The translations under genes were made by a program, and so were the position numbers. A stretch of 33,111 nt of DNA, taken from positions 1 to 33,111 of the forward strand of contig CAKPRQ010000015.1 of NCBI GenBank assembly GCA_934182605.1, read 5' to 3'. The DNA comes from an uncultured Clostridia bacterium (lineage in GTDB: Bacteria > Bacillota > Clostridia > TANB77 > CAG-508). This document shows, one piece after another, positions 8,495-16,239 of this stretch (the stretch's first letter is position 1; the number at the start of each line of letters is the position of its first letter). The notes below the pieces were generated by a model, which was given only the letters and a program-made list of their open reading frames with translations, was not told where the DNA came from and did no database searches.

Positions 8495-8953
8495 ATGAAA
8501 GTAAGAGGATTTGAAATAGCAAAAGGTTTTGAAAATATGAATATAAATTTACCACAAAGAAAGACAAAAATGGCGGCAGGATACGATGTAGAGGCAGCAG
8601 AAGATATTGTAGTACCAGCATTTAAGCCTGGGCAAAAGCCTACATTAGTAAAAACTGGAGTAAAAGCATATTTTCCAGAGGATGAAGTTTTATATTTAGT
8701 AAATAGAAGTTCCAACCCAAAGAAAAACGGATTAGTATTAGCAAATAGTATAGGTGTGGTAGACGCTGATTATTATAATAATCCAGATAATGATGGACAT
8801 ATAATGTTTGCATTTTATAATATGCTTGATACAGACACTGTAATAAAAAAAGGAGATAGAATAGGTCAAGCAATTTTTCAAAAATTTTTATTATCAGATA
8901 ATGATAAAACGGAAGGCGAAAGAATGGGAGGTTTCGGTTCAACGGGAGCCTAA
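8495..8953 (+). CDS. dut: dUTP diphosphatase (trimeric dUTPase)
   Basis: A 152-residue enzyme that hydrolyses dUTP to dUMP and pyrophosphate, keeping uracil out of DNA. All five trimeric dUTPase motifs can be read: AAGYDVEA (1), NRSS (2), GVVDADYYNNPDNDGHI (3, with the catalytic Asp), GDRIGQAIF (4) and the P-loop-like RMGGFGSTG (5) at the very C-terminus. The insertion around YYNNPDNDGH gives the slightly longer form common in Firmicutes and their phages. AAGGAG lies 8 bases before the ATG, and the gene begins 45 bases after the KAP NTPase stop. Confidence 0.93.
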   Translation: MKVRGFEIAKGFENMNINLPQRKTKMAAGYDVEAAEDIVVPAFKPGQKPTLVKTGVKAYFPEDEVLYLVNRSSNPKKNGLVLANSIGVVDADYYNNPDNDGHIMFAFYNMLDTDTVIKKGDRIGQAIFQKFLLSDNDKTEGERMGGFGSTGA

Positions 8954-8990
8954 AAGACAAGAAAATACAAGACTTTTAAAAAAATTACCT

Positions 8991-9019
8991 TTGACTTTTA
9001 AATAAAAATGTAGTATAAT
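8991..9019 (+). promoter_or_regulatory. SigA-type promoter for the CarD-like gene
   Basis: TTGACT (8991-8996), 17 bases, TATAAT (9014-9019): close to consensus. Confidence 0.8.
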
Positions 9020-9078
9020 ATTTATATGTGGTTTAAATACTATGAGTTGAAAATATAGAAGGGAGTGCATTAAGCAAA

Positions 9079-9636
9079 ATGTTTAATATAGGTGATAAAA
9101 TTGTATACCCTATGCATGGTGCAGGTGTGATAGAATCAATTGAAGAAAAAGAATTAGCAGGTGAGAAACAAGCATATTATATTTTAAAAATGCCAGGTGA
9201 AGTTAAAGTAATGGTCCCTGTTGAAAAAGCAGAAGAAATAGGCGTAAGAGATATTATAGATAAAGAAACAGCTGTAAATGTAATAAAAGTTTTTGATAAA
9301 GAAAGTGTAGAAGAAGATCCAAATTGGAATAGAAGATATAGAGAAAATATAGAGAAAATGAAAAGCGGAGATATATATGAAATTGCAAATATAGTTAGAT
9401 CTTTGAGCTTCAAACAAAAAGAAAAAGGTCTATCAACAGGAGACAAGAAAATGCTTTTAAATGCTAAACAGATTCTTGTAAGTGAGTTAGTGTTAGCAGA
9501 ACAATTAGATAAATCAGAAATAGAGGAAATAATAGATAATAAAATAAATCTATCTTACATAAAAAATAGTGCACATAAGGTTAATGATTCAACTCCAAAT
9601 AATGTTGTAAATAAATTTATACCATTTGATGCATAA
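9079..9636 (+). CDS. CarD/CdnL-family transcriptional regulator
   Basis: A 185-residue protein. The N-terminal RNA-polymerase-interacting domain (residues 1-60; FNIGDKIVYPMHGAGVIESIEEKE, VMVPVEKAEEIGVRDI) is the CarD/TRCF-type Tudor-like fold that binds the RNAP beta subunit. The C-terminal helical domain (residues 70-165) includes WNRRYRENIEKMKSGD and RSLSFKQKEKGLSTGDKKML, typical of CarD proteins that steady open promoter complexes. It sits directly before the dnaG-rpoD pair. It has its own strong promoter and terminator. GGGAG lies 13 bases before the ATG, a slightly long spacing. Confidence 0.9.
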   Translation: MFNIGDKIVYPMHGAGVIESIEEKELAGEKQAYYILKMPGEVKVMVPVEKAEEIGVRDIIDKETAVNVIKVFDKESVEEDPNWNRRYRENIEKMKSGDIYEIANIVRSLSFKQKEKGLSTGDKKMLLNAKQILVSELVLAEQLDKSEIEEIIDNKINLSYIKNSAHKVNDSTPNNVVNKFIPFDA

Positions 9637-9663
9637 TATAAATTTATAAAATTTAATAGTAAA

Positions 9664-9701
9664 AATAATATAATTTTAGGATAAAATTATATTATTTTTT
9701 T
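9664..9701 (+). terminator. Rho-independent terminator after the CarD-like gene
   Basis: A perfect 15-bp AT stem (AATAATATAATTTTA / TAAAATTATATTATT) with a 3-base loop runs into a T tract. Confidence 0.85.
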
Positions 9702-9704
9702 ATA

Positions 9705-9788
9705 CAATAGGAAAGCCAAAGAGAAAAAATAAGATTTGTACAATATTAGGGCTTTCCGATTTGTTCCCAGCCAAGTGTTTTCTTATTG
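9705..9788 (+). other. Candidate structured RNA or leader with two competing stems, upstream of dnaG
   Basis: GGAAAGCC (9710-9717) pairs perfectly with GGCTTTCC (9740-9747). CAATAGGAAA (9705-9714) can instead pair with TTTCTTATTG (9779-9788), with one G-U pair. The two foldings exclude each other. The stretch lies in the ~300-base gap between the CarD terminator and dnaG, where no protein is encoded. I do not recognise a named riboswitch or small RNA. Confidence 0.3.
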
Positions 9789-9940
9789 AATTTTAACAAT
9801 AATTTTAAATATGAAAAGTTTCAAAGGATTATAATATTTGTGCATATAGTTAACATAAAAATAAATATTATGAATAAATAAGAAGGATTTAAGAAATAAA
9901 TGTCGAATATTATATGTGTATAATAAAAGGAGGACTGGGA

Positions 9941-11725
9941 TTGTTTTATAGTGATGAAATAATAGAAGAAATAAAAAATAGAAATGATATTTTAGACGTT
10001 GTTTCACAATATGTAACTTTAAAACGAAGTGGTAGAAATTATATGGGATTATGCCCATTTCATAGAGAAGATACGCCATCTTTTTCAGTATCTCCGGATA
10101 GACAAATTTTTCATTGTTTCGGTTGTGGAGTTGGTGGAAATTCAATAACATTTATAAGTAAAATAGAAAATCTTTCATTTAAAGAAACAATTGAATTTTT
10201 GGCAGACAGAGCAGGAATTGTATTACCAACTTCTGGCAATATTGAAGACACTGAAAAACAAAATTTAAAAAGGAAGATTTATGAAATAAATGAATTGGCA
10301 GCTAATTTTTTTCACGAAAATTTATATAAACCAACATCAAAATTAGCACAAGAATATGTAAAAAAAAGAAAATTGGATAATAAAACTTTAAAAACGTTTT
10401 TAATAGGATATTCAGGTATATATAATGAGTTGTATACATATTTAAAACAAAAAGGCTATACAGATAATGAGATATATGCTTCAAACTTAGCAACAATAAC
10501 AGATGATGGTAAATATATAGATAGATTTAGAAAAAGATTAATGGTACCAATAATGGATGTAAGAAATAGAGTAATAGCATTTGGTGGTAGAATTATAGAA
10601 GATAAAAAAGATATGGCTAAATACATAAATACTAATGAAAATTTAGTATATAGTAAAGGCAGAAATTTATTTGCCTTAAATTTAGCTAAAAAATCAAATG
10701 ATAAGAGAATAATAATAGTTGAAGGTTATATGGATGCTATTTCTTTATATCAAAGAGGTTTAGATAATGTAGTAGCTTCTTTAGGAACTGCACTTACAGA
10801 AGCACAAGGACGCTTATTAAGAAATAGGGAACAAGTTATAATATCATATGATTCAGATGGAGCTGGACAAGCTGCAACTTTACGAGGGTTAGAAATACTA
10901 CAGAATTTAGGTATAAATGTAAGAGTATTACAGATGGAAGGTGCAAAGGATCCTGATGAGTATATCATAAAATTTGGAAGTGCAGGTTTTAATAAATTAG
11001 TAGATAATGCAATCTCATTAGTAGAGTTTAAAGTAAAAGTATTAAAAAAGGATTTAAACTTAAGTAATGTAGATGATAAAATAAAGTTTTTAAATCAAAT
11101 AGCAAAAGTATTGTCAACAGTTAATAATAAGATGGAAAAAGAAGTTTATATTGACAAAATTTCTGAAGAATATAAAATTTCAAAAGAAGCGATATATTCG
11201 GAGGTAAATAAATTGGAATATGCAAATTCATCATCTAAAGCTATACTAGAAATGCCGAAAGTAAGGGCAGAATTATATATTCCAAAAAATGAAAAAATTT
11301 CCATTGGTGAAAAAAAAGAAAATTTAATAATAAAGTTATTAATTATGGCACAATATAAAGTATATAAAGAATTAAAAGATGTAATAAAACCAGAGGATTT
11401 TAAAAACGAAATAAATAGGAAAATTATTGAAACACTATATAATAAGTATGAAGAAACTAATACTGATATAGAAGATTTTTTAATTCTTTTTGAGGATGAA
11501 AATGTAGTTAATAAATTAAGTTCAATTATGATAGAAAATGAAGAAAACTTTGATATAGATAAATGTTTACAAGATGTTATAAAGAACTTCAATAAAGAAA
11601 AGTTATTAATAGAAAGAAATAATATAATTCAAAAATTAAAAAATCCCAATTTAAGTTCAGAAGAAATCTTAAAATTGGAAAGCGAATTAAGTAAAATTTT
11701 AGTAAAAATTGCTCAATCTAAATAG
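9941..11725 (+). CDS. dnaG: DNA primase DnaG
   Basis: Makes RNA primers for replication together with the replicative helicase. The CHC2 zinc finger is visible at residues ~38-62 (CPFH ... HCFGCG). The RNA-polymerase core follows, with LMVPIMDVRNRVIAFGGRI, then the TOPRIM domain with IIIVEGYMDAISLY (the catalytic Glu) and ISYDSDGAGQAA (the metal-binding DxD). The helicase-binding C-terminal domain is less conserved, as usual. The start is taken as TTG 9941, which has AGGAGG seven bases upstream and gives 594 residues; an ATG at 9914 would add nine residues and lacks that site. rpoD starts 11 bases after the stop, the classical macromolecular-synthesis pair. Confidence 0.96.
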   Translation: MFYSDEIIEEIKNRNDILDVVSQYVTLKRSGRNYMGLCPFHREDTPSFSVSPDRQIFHCFGCGVGGNSITFISKIENLSFKETIEFLADRAGIVLPTSGNIEDTEKQNLKRKIYEINELAANFFHENLYKPTSKLAQEYVKKRKLDNKTLKTFLIGYSGIYNELYTYLKQKGYTDNEIYASNLATITDDGKYIDRFRKRLMVPIMDVRNRVIAFGGRIIEDKKDMAKYINTNENLVYSKGRNLFALNLAKKSNDKRIIIVEGYMDAISLYQRGLDNVVASLGTALTEAQGRLLRNREQVIISYDSDGAGQAATLRGLEILQNLGINVRVLQMEGAKDPDEYIIKFGSAGFNKLVDNAISLVEFKVKVLKKDLNLSNVDDKIKFLNQIAKVLSTVNNKMEKEVYIDKISEEYKISKEAIYSEVNKLEYANSSSKAILEMPKVRAELYIPKNEKISIGEKKENLIIKLLIMAQYKVYKELKDVIKPEDFKNEINRKIIETLYNKYEETNTDIEDFLILFEDENVVNKLSSIMIENEENFDIDKCLQDVIKNFNKEKLLIERNNIIQKLKNPNLSSEEILKLESELSKILVKIAQSK

Positions 11726-11736
11726 GAGGTAAAAAA

Positions 11737-12879
11737 ATGAGTAAGGAAAATAAAAAAGGGTTAGAAAAAGAAGAAACTTTACAAGAAGAACAACACGAAA
11801 ATAAGTTAACTAAAGAACAGGTAATGGAGATAGTTAAAGAAGCTAAAGCCAAAGGAAATATAACATATGCAGAATTAGCTAATAAATTAGGTGATATTTC
11901 AGTTGATGATATAAACAAGGTATATGATGCATTCGATGAAGCTGGTGTAGATGTATTAAAAGACGATTTTATTGAACCTGAAATAGAAGATTTAGAAAAT
12001 GTAGAGGAAATACCATTAGAAGAATTAGAAAATCCTAATTTTGATGATGTAGCGGTAGATGATCCTGTAAGAATGTATTTAAGAGAAATAGTAAGAATTC
12101 CACTTCTAAGTTATGATGAAGAAGCAGAATTAGCAGAAAGAATATTGCACAATGATGAAGAGGCAAGAAAAAAATTATGTCAAGCAAATTTAAGATTGGT
12201 AGTAAGTATTGCTAAAAAATATGTTGGAAGAGGTATGCTATTTTTAGATTTAATACAAGAAGGAAATATGGGATTAATAAAAGCTGTAGAAAAATTTGAT
12301 TATACAAAAGGGTACAAGTTTAGTACGTATGCAACATGGTGGATAAGACAAGCTATAACAAGAGCTATAGCAGACCAAGCAAGAACTATAAGAATACCTG
12401 TTCATATGGTAGAAACAATAAATAGATTAATACGTACATCAAGACATCTATTACAACAATTAGGAAGGGAACCATCACCAGAAGAAATAGCAAAAGAATT
12501 AGATATGAGCGTAGAAAAAGTAATGGAAATTCAAAGAATAGCACAAGACCCTGTATCATTAGAGACTCCAATAGGAGAAGAAGATGACAGTCATTTAGGA
12601 GATTTTATACCAGATGATGATAGCCCTGCACCACATGATTCAGCAGCATATACGCTCTTAAAAGAACAATTAGACGAAGTAATGGAAACATTAACACCAA
12701 GAGAAGCTAAGGTATTAAGATTAAGATTTGGTTTAGACGATGGAAAAGCACGTACATTAGAAGAAGTAGGAAAAGAATTTATGGTTACAAGAGAAAGAAT
12801 AAGACAAATAGAAGCAAAAGCATTAAGAAAATTAAGACATCCTAGTAGAAGTAAGAGATTAAGAGACTATATGAATTAA
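11737..12879 (+). CDS. rpoD: Primary sigma factor RpoD (SigA)
   Basis: The 380-residue housekeeping sigma factor. Region 1.1 is at the N-terminus (EQVMEIVKEAKAKGNITYAEL), then region 1.2 (DDPVRMYLREI), region 2 with LIQEGNMGLIKAVEKFDYTK and GYKFSTYATWWIRQAI (the -10 recognition helix), region 3 (PVHMVETINRLIR) and region 4 with LTPREAKVLRLRFGL and EEVGKEFMVTRERIRQIEAKAL (the -35 recognition helix). AGGAGGT precedes the ATG. The promoters noted here, with TTGACA/TATAAT-like boxes 17 bases apart, are what this factor reads. Confidence 0.98.
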   Translation: MSKENKKGLEKEETLQEEQHENKLTKEQVMEIVKEAKAKGNITYAELANKLGDISVDDINKVYDAFDEAGVDVLKDDFIEPEIEDLENVEEIPLEELENPNFDDVAVDDPVRMYLREIVRIPLLSYDEEAELAERILHNDEEARKKLCQANLRLVVSIAKKYVGRGMLFLDLIQEGNMGLIKAVEKFDYTKGYKFSTYATWWIRQAITRAIADQARTIRIPVHMVETINRLIRTSRHLLQQLGREPSPEEIAKELDMSVEKVMEIQRIAQDPVSLETPIGEEDDSHLGDFIPDDDSPAPHDSAAYTLLKEQLDEVMETLTPREAKVLRLRFGLDDGKARTLEEVGKEFMVTRERIRQIEAKALRKLRHPSRSKRLRDYMN

Positions 12880-12894
12880 CGTTATTATGTAAAT

Positions 12895-12923
12895 TTGACA
12901 AATAGCTTACTTTATGCTAAAAT
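12895..12923 (+). promoter_or_regulatory. SigA-type promoter for the two small charged-protein genes
   Basis: A perfect TTGACA (12895-12900), 17 bases, TAAAAT (12918-12923), just after the rpoD stop. Confidence 0.8.
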
Positions 12924-12988
12924 AAAAATAGTTGTATATTTTATATCAAGGTAGGTGAGATTTCTTAAATAAAATTTAAGAGAAAATT

Positions 12989-13282
12989 ATGGTAAGTGAA
13001 GAAGTTAATAATAATAATAAAACTGGCTTTTTTGCAGCTCTTAGAGCAATGTTTTCTACAGATGAAGAAAAGATAAATGAGGAAAATAAAAAAGAAATAG
13101 AAGCATTAAAAGCAGAAAGTGCTAAAAGTATAGAAGCCTTAGAAAAGAGAATATTATCAGATAGAAAACAAAGCAGAAAGAAATTAGCAGAAGAGTTAAA
13201 AGTTGAGGAAACAACATTACCTAAAGGGGAAAATAAAGAAACAAGAAAGCAAAAAGAAAAAGAGGACGAACTTGAAAAGTAA
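12989..13282 (+). CDS. Unrecognised 97-residue charged coiled-coil protein
   Basis: No family is recognised. Residues 1-22 contain the only hydrophobic patch (GFFAALRAMF); residues 25-65 form a likely coiled coil with regular Glu/Lys/Ala heptads (KKEIEALKAESAKSIEALEK), and the tail is a mix of Lys and Glu. A strong promoter lies 66 bases upstream. Between an AGGTAGGTGAG (12951-12961) and the ATG there is a small hairpin (TCTTAAA / TTTAAGA), so the ribosome site is either displaced or brought close by folding. The next small gene begins 30 bases downstream and is probably co-transcribed. Confidence 0.6.
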   Translation: MVSEEVNNNNKTGFFAALRAMFSTDEEKINEENKKEIEALKAESAKSIEALEKRILSDRKQSRKKLAEELKVEETTLPKGENKETRKQKEKEDELEK

Positions 13283-13312
13283 TAAAATTACTTTAGAAAG
13301 GAAAGTGAAATT

Positions 13313-13489
13313 ATGATAGTAATGAATAAAGATGGAGATATATTTGATGAAAGAAGAAAAGATGAAAGACGTGTTTGTAAAAGGAGAGATGAAGATATAA
13401 TTCCAGATAAAGAGGCCTCAAAAGATGATAGACGTAAAGAAGATAGAAGAAAAGAGGATATTAATAAAACAGATAAAAATAAATTTTAA
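13313..13489 (+). CDS. Small Arg/Asp-rich hydrophilic protein (58 residues)
   Basis: ATG at 13313 opens 58 codons to TAA at 13487, with AAAGGA about 8 bases upstream. The product is almost entirely charged and contains repeated units: DERRKDERR near residues 12-20 and DDRRKEDRRKED near 38-49. There is no hydrophobic core, signal peptide or membrane segment, so it is probably disordered or binds nucleic acid or an acidic partner. It follows the 97-residue coiled-coil gene, which is also highly charged. I do not know a function. Confidence 0.55.
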   Translation: MIVMNKDGDIFDERRKDERRVCKRRDEDIIPDKEASKDDRRKEDRRKEDINKTDKNKF

Positions 13490-13497
13490 AATTATTT

Positions 13498-13588
13498 AGA
13501 GCTTGGTATATAACTATTATTAATCAAACTAAAGTTTATATGATATGACTTATATATGGTTTGTAATAGATTTACCAAGTTTTTTAAA
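13498..13588 (+). terminator. Long imperfect hairpin ending in T run
   Basis: CTTGGTA (13502-13508) pairs with TACCAAG (13573-13579), and further imperfect pairs extend inward; TTTTTT follows. It lies just after the 58-residue gene and would end that unit. Confidence 0.55.
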
Positions 13589-13591
13589 CAT

Positions 13592-13637
13592 TAGGACTTG
13601 AATAATTACTAAATTTGTAACAACTCAGGTCTTAATC
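13592..13637. other. Hairpin overlapping the outer inverted repeat
   Basis: TTAGGACTTGA pairs with TCAGGTCTTAA, allowing two G-U pairs. Its right arm overlaps GTAACAACTCAGG (13617-13629), which can instead pair with CCTGCTAAGTTGTTAC (13741-13756) across repeat copy 2. The two foldings are alternatives. Confidence 0.4.
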
Positions 13638-13645
13638 TTTAAAAG

Positions 13646-13728
13646 GCTTGCTATATAGTTATTTTTAGTCAAAACATAGCTAGGGTTAACAATCAGGGTC
13701 TTGACTTGCAAATAACTATATAGCAAGC
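13646..13728. repeat. Structured dispersed repeat, copy 2
   Basis: Perfect 19-bp arms, GCTTGCTATATAGTTATTT (13646-13664) and its complement (13710-13728), enclose the same core as 641-709, with AGTCAA (13667-13672) paired to TTGACT (13701-13706) and a 28-base loop holding two GGG motifs. No protein is encoded. An outer inverted repeat (13617-13629 with 13741-13756) surrounds it. The rest of the 365-base gap between the 58-residue gene and hydC holds only the hairpins listed here and the hydC promoter. Confidence 0.7.
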
Positions 13729-13785
13729 TTTACTCAAACACCTGCTAAGTTGTTACCTAAATTTTTAAAATTTCTTAAAAAACAT

Positions 13786-13814
13786 TTGTAATTTAATGAT
13801 ATTTATAGTAAACT
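13786..13814 (+). promoter_or_regulatory. Promoter of the hydrogenase operon
   Basis: TTGTAA (13786-13791), 17 bases, TAAACT (13809-13814), about 40 bases before the hydC start. The match is moderate. Confidence 0.55.
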
Positions 13815-13854
13815 ATTAGTATATTTTATAAAAAAATAGAAGGTGGAGATTAAA

Positions 13855-14343
13855 ATGTGTAATTGTAATAAAATAGACGATTATTTAATAAAAATAATAG
13901 ATGAATATGGTACTAATAAAAGTAATTTAATACAAATTTTAAATGGAGTACAAGAACATTATGGTTATATTACGAAAGAGGCAATTATGTATATATCTAA
14001 AGAATTAAATATTGCAACTTCAGAAATATATGGAGTAGTTACATTTTATTCAAGATTTTCTTTAAAACCTAAAGGAAAATATAATATATGTGTCTGTCAA
14101 GGAACGGCGTGTCATGTGAAAGGCGGAGAGCGAATATTAGAAAAAGTAAAAGATGAGTTGGGTATAGAAGTTGGTGAGACTACGGCGGATGGAAAATTTT
14201 CACTAGAACCTACCAGATGTTTAGGAGCTTGCGGATTAGCTCCTGTATTTACGATAAATGATAAAGTGTACGGAAATGCTACAATAGATTTGGTACAAAA
14301 AGTTTTAAAAGAATATAAAGAGAAAGATAATAATTCTATTTAA
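13855..14343 (+). CDS. hydC: [FeFe]-hydrogenase subunit HydC (NuoE-like, thioredoxin-type [2Fe-2S])
   Basis: A 162-residue subunit with a helical N-terminus (LIQILNGVQEHYGYITKEAIMYISKEL, residues 24-50) and a thioredoxin-fold [2Fe-2S] domain. Ligand cysteines are seen in VCQGTACHVKGG and in TRCLGACGLAPVF near residue 124. It passes electrons between the flavin subunit HydB and the rest of the complex. Start ATG 13855 is preferred to GTG 13843 because AAGGTGGAG is placed correctly for it. It leads a hydC-hydB-hydA order typical of NAD-linked, often ferredoxin-bifurcating, multimeric hydrogenases in Clostridia; the biochemical mode is inferred from that order. Confidence 0.9.
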   Translation: MCNCNKIDDYLIKIIDEYGTNKSNLIQILNGVQEHYGYITKEAIMYISKELNIATSEIYGVVTFYSRFSLKPKGKYNICVCQGTACHVKGGERILEKVKDELGIEVGETTADGKFSLEPTRCLGACGLAPVFTINDKVYGNATIDLVQKVLKEYKEKDNNSI

Positions 14344-14376
14344 GGTCATAATATAAATATATACTAGGAGGTAAAA

Positions 14377-16156
14377 ATGAGAGAAATATTAGTTTGTGGT
14401 GGTACTGGTTGTACATCTTCTAATTCTAAAGAGATAATAGAAAAATTGAATGAAGTAATAAAAAAAGAAAATATAGAAAATGAAGTAAAAGTTATAAGAA
14501 CTGGTTGTTTTCGGGTTATGTGCAAAAGGTCCTGTAGTAATTGTAAGGCCAGAAAACATTTTTTATGCCCATGTTAAAATATCAGATGTTGACGAAATAG
14601 TAAATTCGCATATAAAAGAAGGTAAAATTGTAGAAAGATTATTAGTAAGAGAAATTGATAATAAAGTAATTGAAAAATTAGATGATTTAAATTTTTATAA
14701 TAAACAAGAAAGAATTGTTTTACATAATTGTGGTAGAATAGACCCAGAAAATATAGATGATTATATAAAAAATGAAGGATATAAAGCATTAGAACATGTT
14801 TTAAATAATATGACAAAAGAAGAAGTAATAGAAGAAATTACTAAATCTGGCTTAAGAGGTAGAGGTGGAGCAGGTTTCTCTACAGGTAAGAAGTGGTCTT
14901 TTGTAAAAGAGGCAAATGTTGTAGAAAAATATGTGGTATGTAATGCAGATGAAGGGGATCCAGGAGCTTTTATGGATAGAAGCATATTAGAAGGTAATCC
15001 ACATTCTGTAATAGAAGCCATGATTATAGCTGCATATGCAGTTGGTGCAAGTAAAGGGTATATTTACGTTAGAGCAGAATACCCTATTGCAGTACATAGG
15101 TTAGATGTAGCAATAAAACAAGCCAGAAAAAATGGAATGTTGGGGAAAAATATATTAGGCACCGAAATGGAATTTGATTTAGAAATTCGTTTAGGTGCGG
15201 GAGCTTTTGTTTGTGGAGAAGAAACAGCACTTTTAGAATCAATTGAAGGTAAACGCGGGCAACCAAGAGTTAAGCCACCTTTTCCTGCTACATATGGATT
15301 GTTTGGAAAACCTACCTTAATAAATAATGTAGAAACATTTGCTAATATTCCAATAATTATTTTAAGAGGTTCAGAATGGTATTCAGGTATCGGAACCAAA
15401 AATTCTAAAGGAACAAAAGTTTTTGCATTAGGTGGAAATATACATAATGTAGGATTAGTAGAAGTGCCGATGGGAATAACATTAAGAGAAATTATATATG
15501 ATATTGGTGGTGGAATACCTGATGGAAAAAAATTTAAAGCGGCTCAAACAGGAGGTCCATCTGGAGGTTGTATTACTTCTAAAGATTTAGATACACCAAT
15601 AGATTATGAATCTTTAGCTCAAATAGGTTCAATGATGGGGTCAGGTGGACTTATAGTTATGGATGATTCAAAATGTATGGTTAATTTAGCTAAATTCTAT
15701 TTAGAATTTACTGTAGACGAATCTTGTGGTAAATGTACACCATGTAGAATTGGTACTAAGAAAATGTTAGAAATATTAAAAAAGATAACAGAAGGAAGGG
15801 CAAATTTAGATGATTTAGATAAATTAGAAAAATTAGCTTTAACAGTAAAAGAAACGGCAGTATGTGGTTTGGGACAAACGGCACCAAACCCAGTATTAAG
15901 CACTTTAAAATACTTTAGAGATGAATACATCGCTCATATTGTAGATAAAAAATGTCCTGCAGGAGAATGTAAAGCATTATGTAATGTAAAAATTAATCCG
16001 GAAAAATGTAAAGGTTGTGGATTATGTAAAAGAAATTGTCCTAATAATGCAATATCAGGAGAAGTAGGAAAGCCACATGTAGTGGATACAAGTAAATGCG
16101 TAAAATGTGGCTTATGTATTGAAAATTGTCCTTTTAAAGCAATACATATGTCGTGA
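14377..16156 (+). CDS. hydB: [FeFe]-hydrogenase flavoprotein subunit HydB (NuoF-like), interrupted by a one-base frameshift
   Basis: The NADH-oxidising FMN/Fe-S subunit. The 5' part (14377-14511) encodes an N-terminal [2Fe-2S] thioredoxin-like domain (VCGGTGCTSSNS). The 3' part in another frame encodes the NuoF core with GRGGAGFSTGKKW (NADH/FMN site), GAGAFVCGEETALL, ESCGKCTPCRIGTK ([4Fe-4S]) and two C-terminal ferredoxin clusters (CKGCGLCKRNCP, CVKCGLCIENCP). Removing one T from the TTTT at 14508-14511 restores RTGCFGLCAKGPVV and gives one 592-residue frame with no stop, the usual HydB length. Without that, the first frame stops at 14577, and the next ATG in the other frame is 14810. AGGAGG precedes the ATG at 14377. 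Either a homopolymer sequence error or a recent inactivating change. Confidence 0.85.
14508..14511 (+). other. Frameshift site in hydB (T run)
   Basis: The reading TGT TTT CGG breaks the conserved CFGLCAKGP motif; TGT TTC GGG, with one T fewer, restores it. Everything downstream to 16156 stays open in the restored frame. Confidence 0.8.
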
Positions 16157-16173
16157 TGTATAGATGTTTAGTT

Positions 16174-16191
16174 TGAAAGAAAATACTTTCA
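16174..16191 (+). other. Small hairpin in the hydB-hydA gap
   Basis: TGAAAG and CTTTCA with a 6-base loop. It has no T run, so it is more likely an mRNA-processing or stability element than a terminator. Confidence 0.3.
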
Positions 16192-16239
16192 TAACTATGT
16201 GTGCCTTTAGAGCAAAATAAGAAAGGAATGAAATTTTAT

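Noticed and set aside
14508..14577. Programmed frameshifting in hydB
   Set aside because: A four-T run alone is not a convincing slippery site and no stimulatory structure is evident; an error or mutation is simpler.
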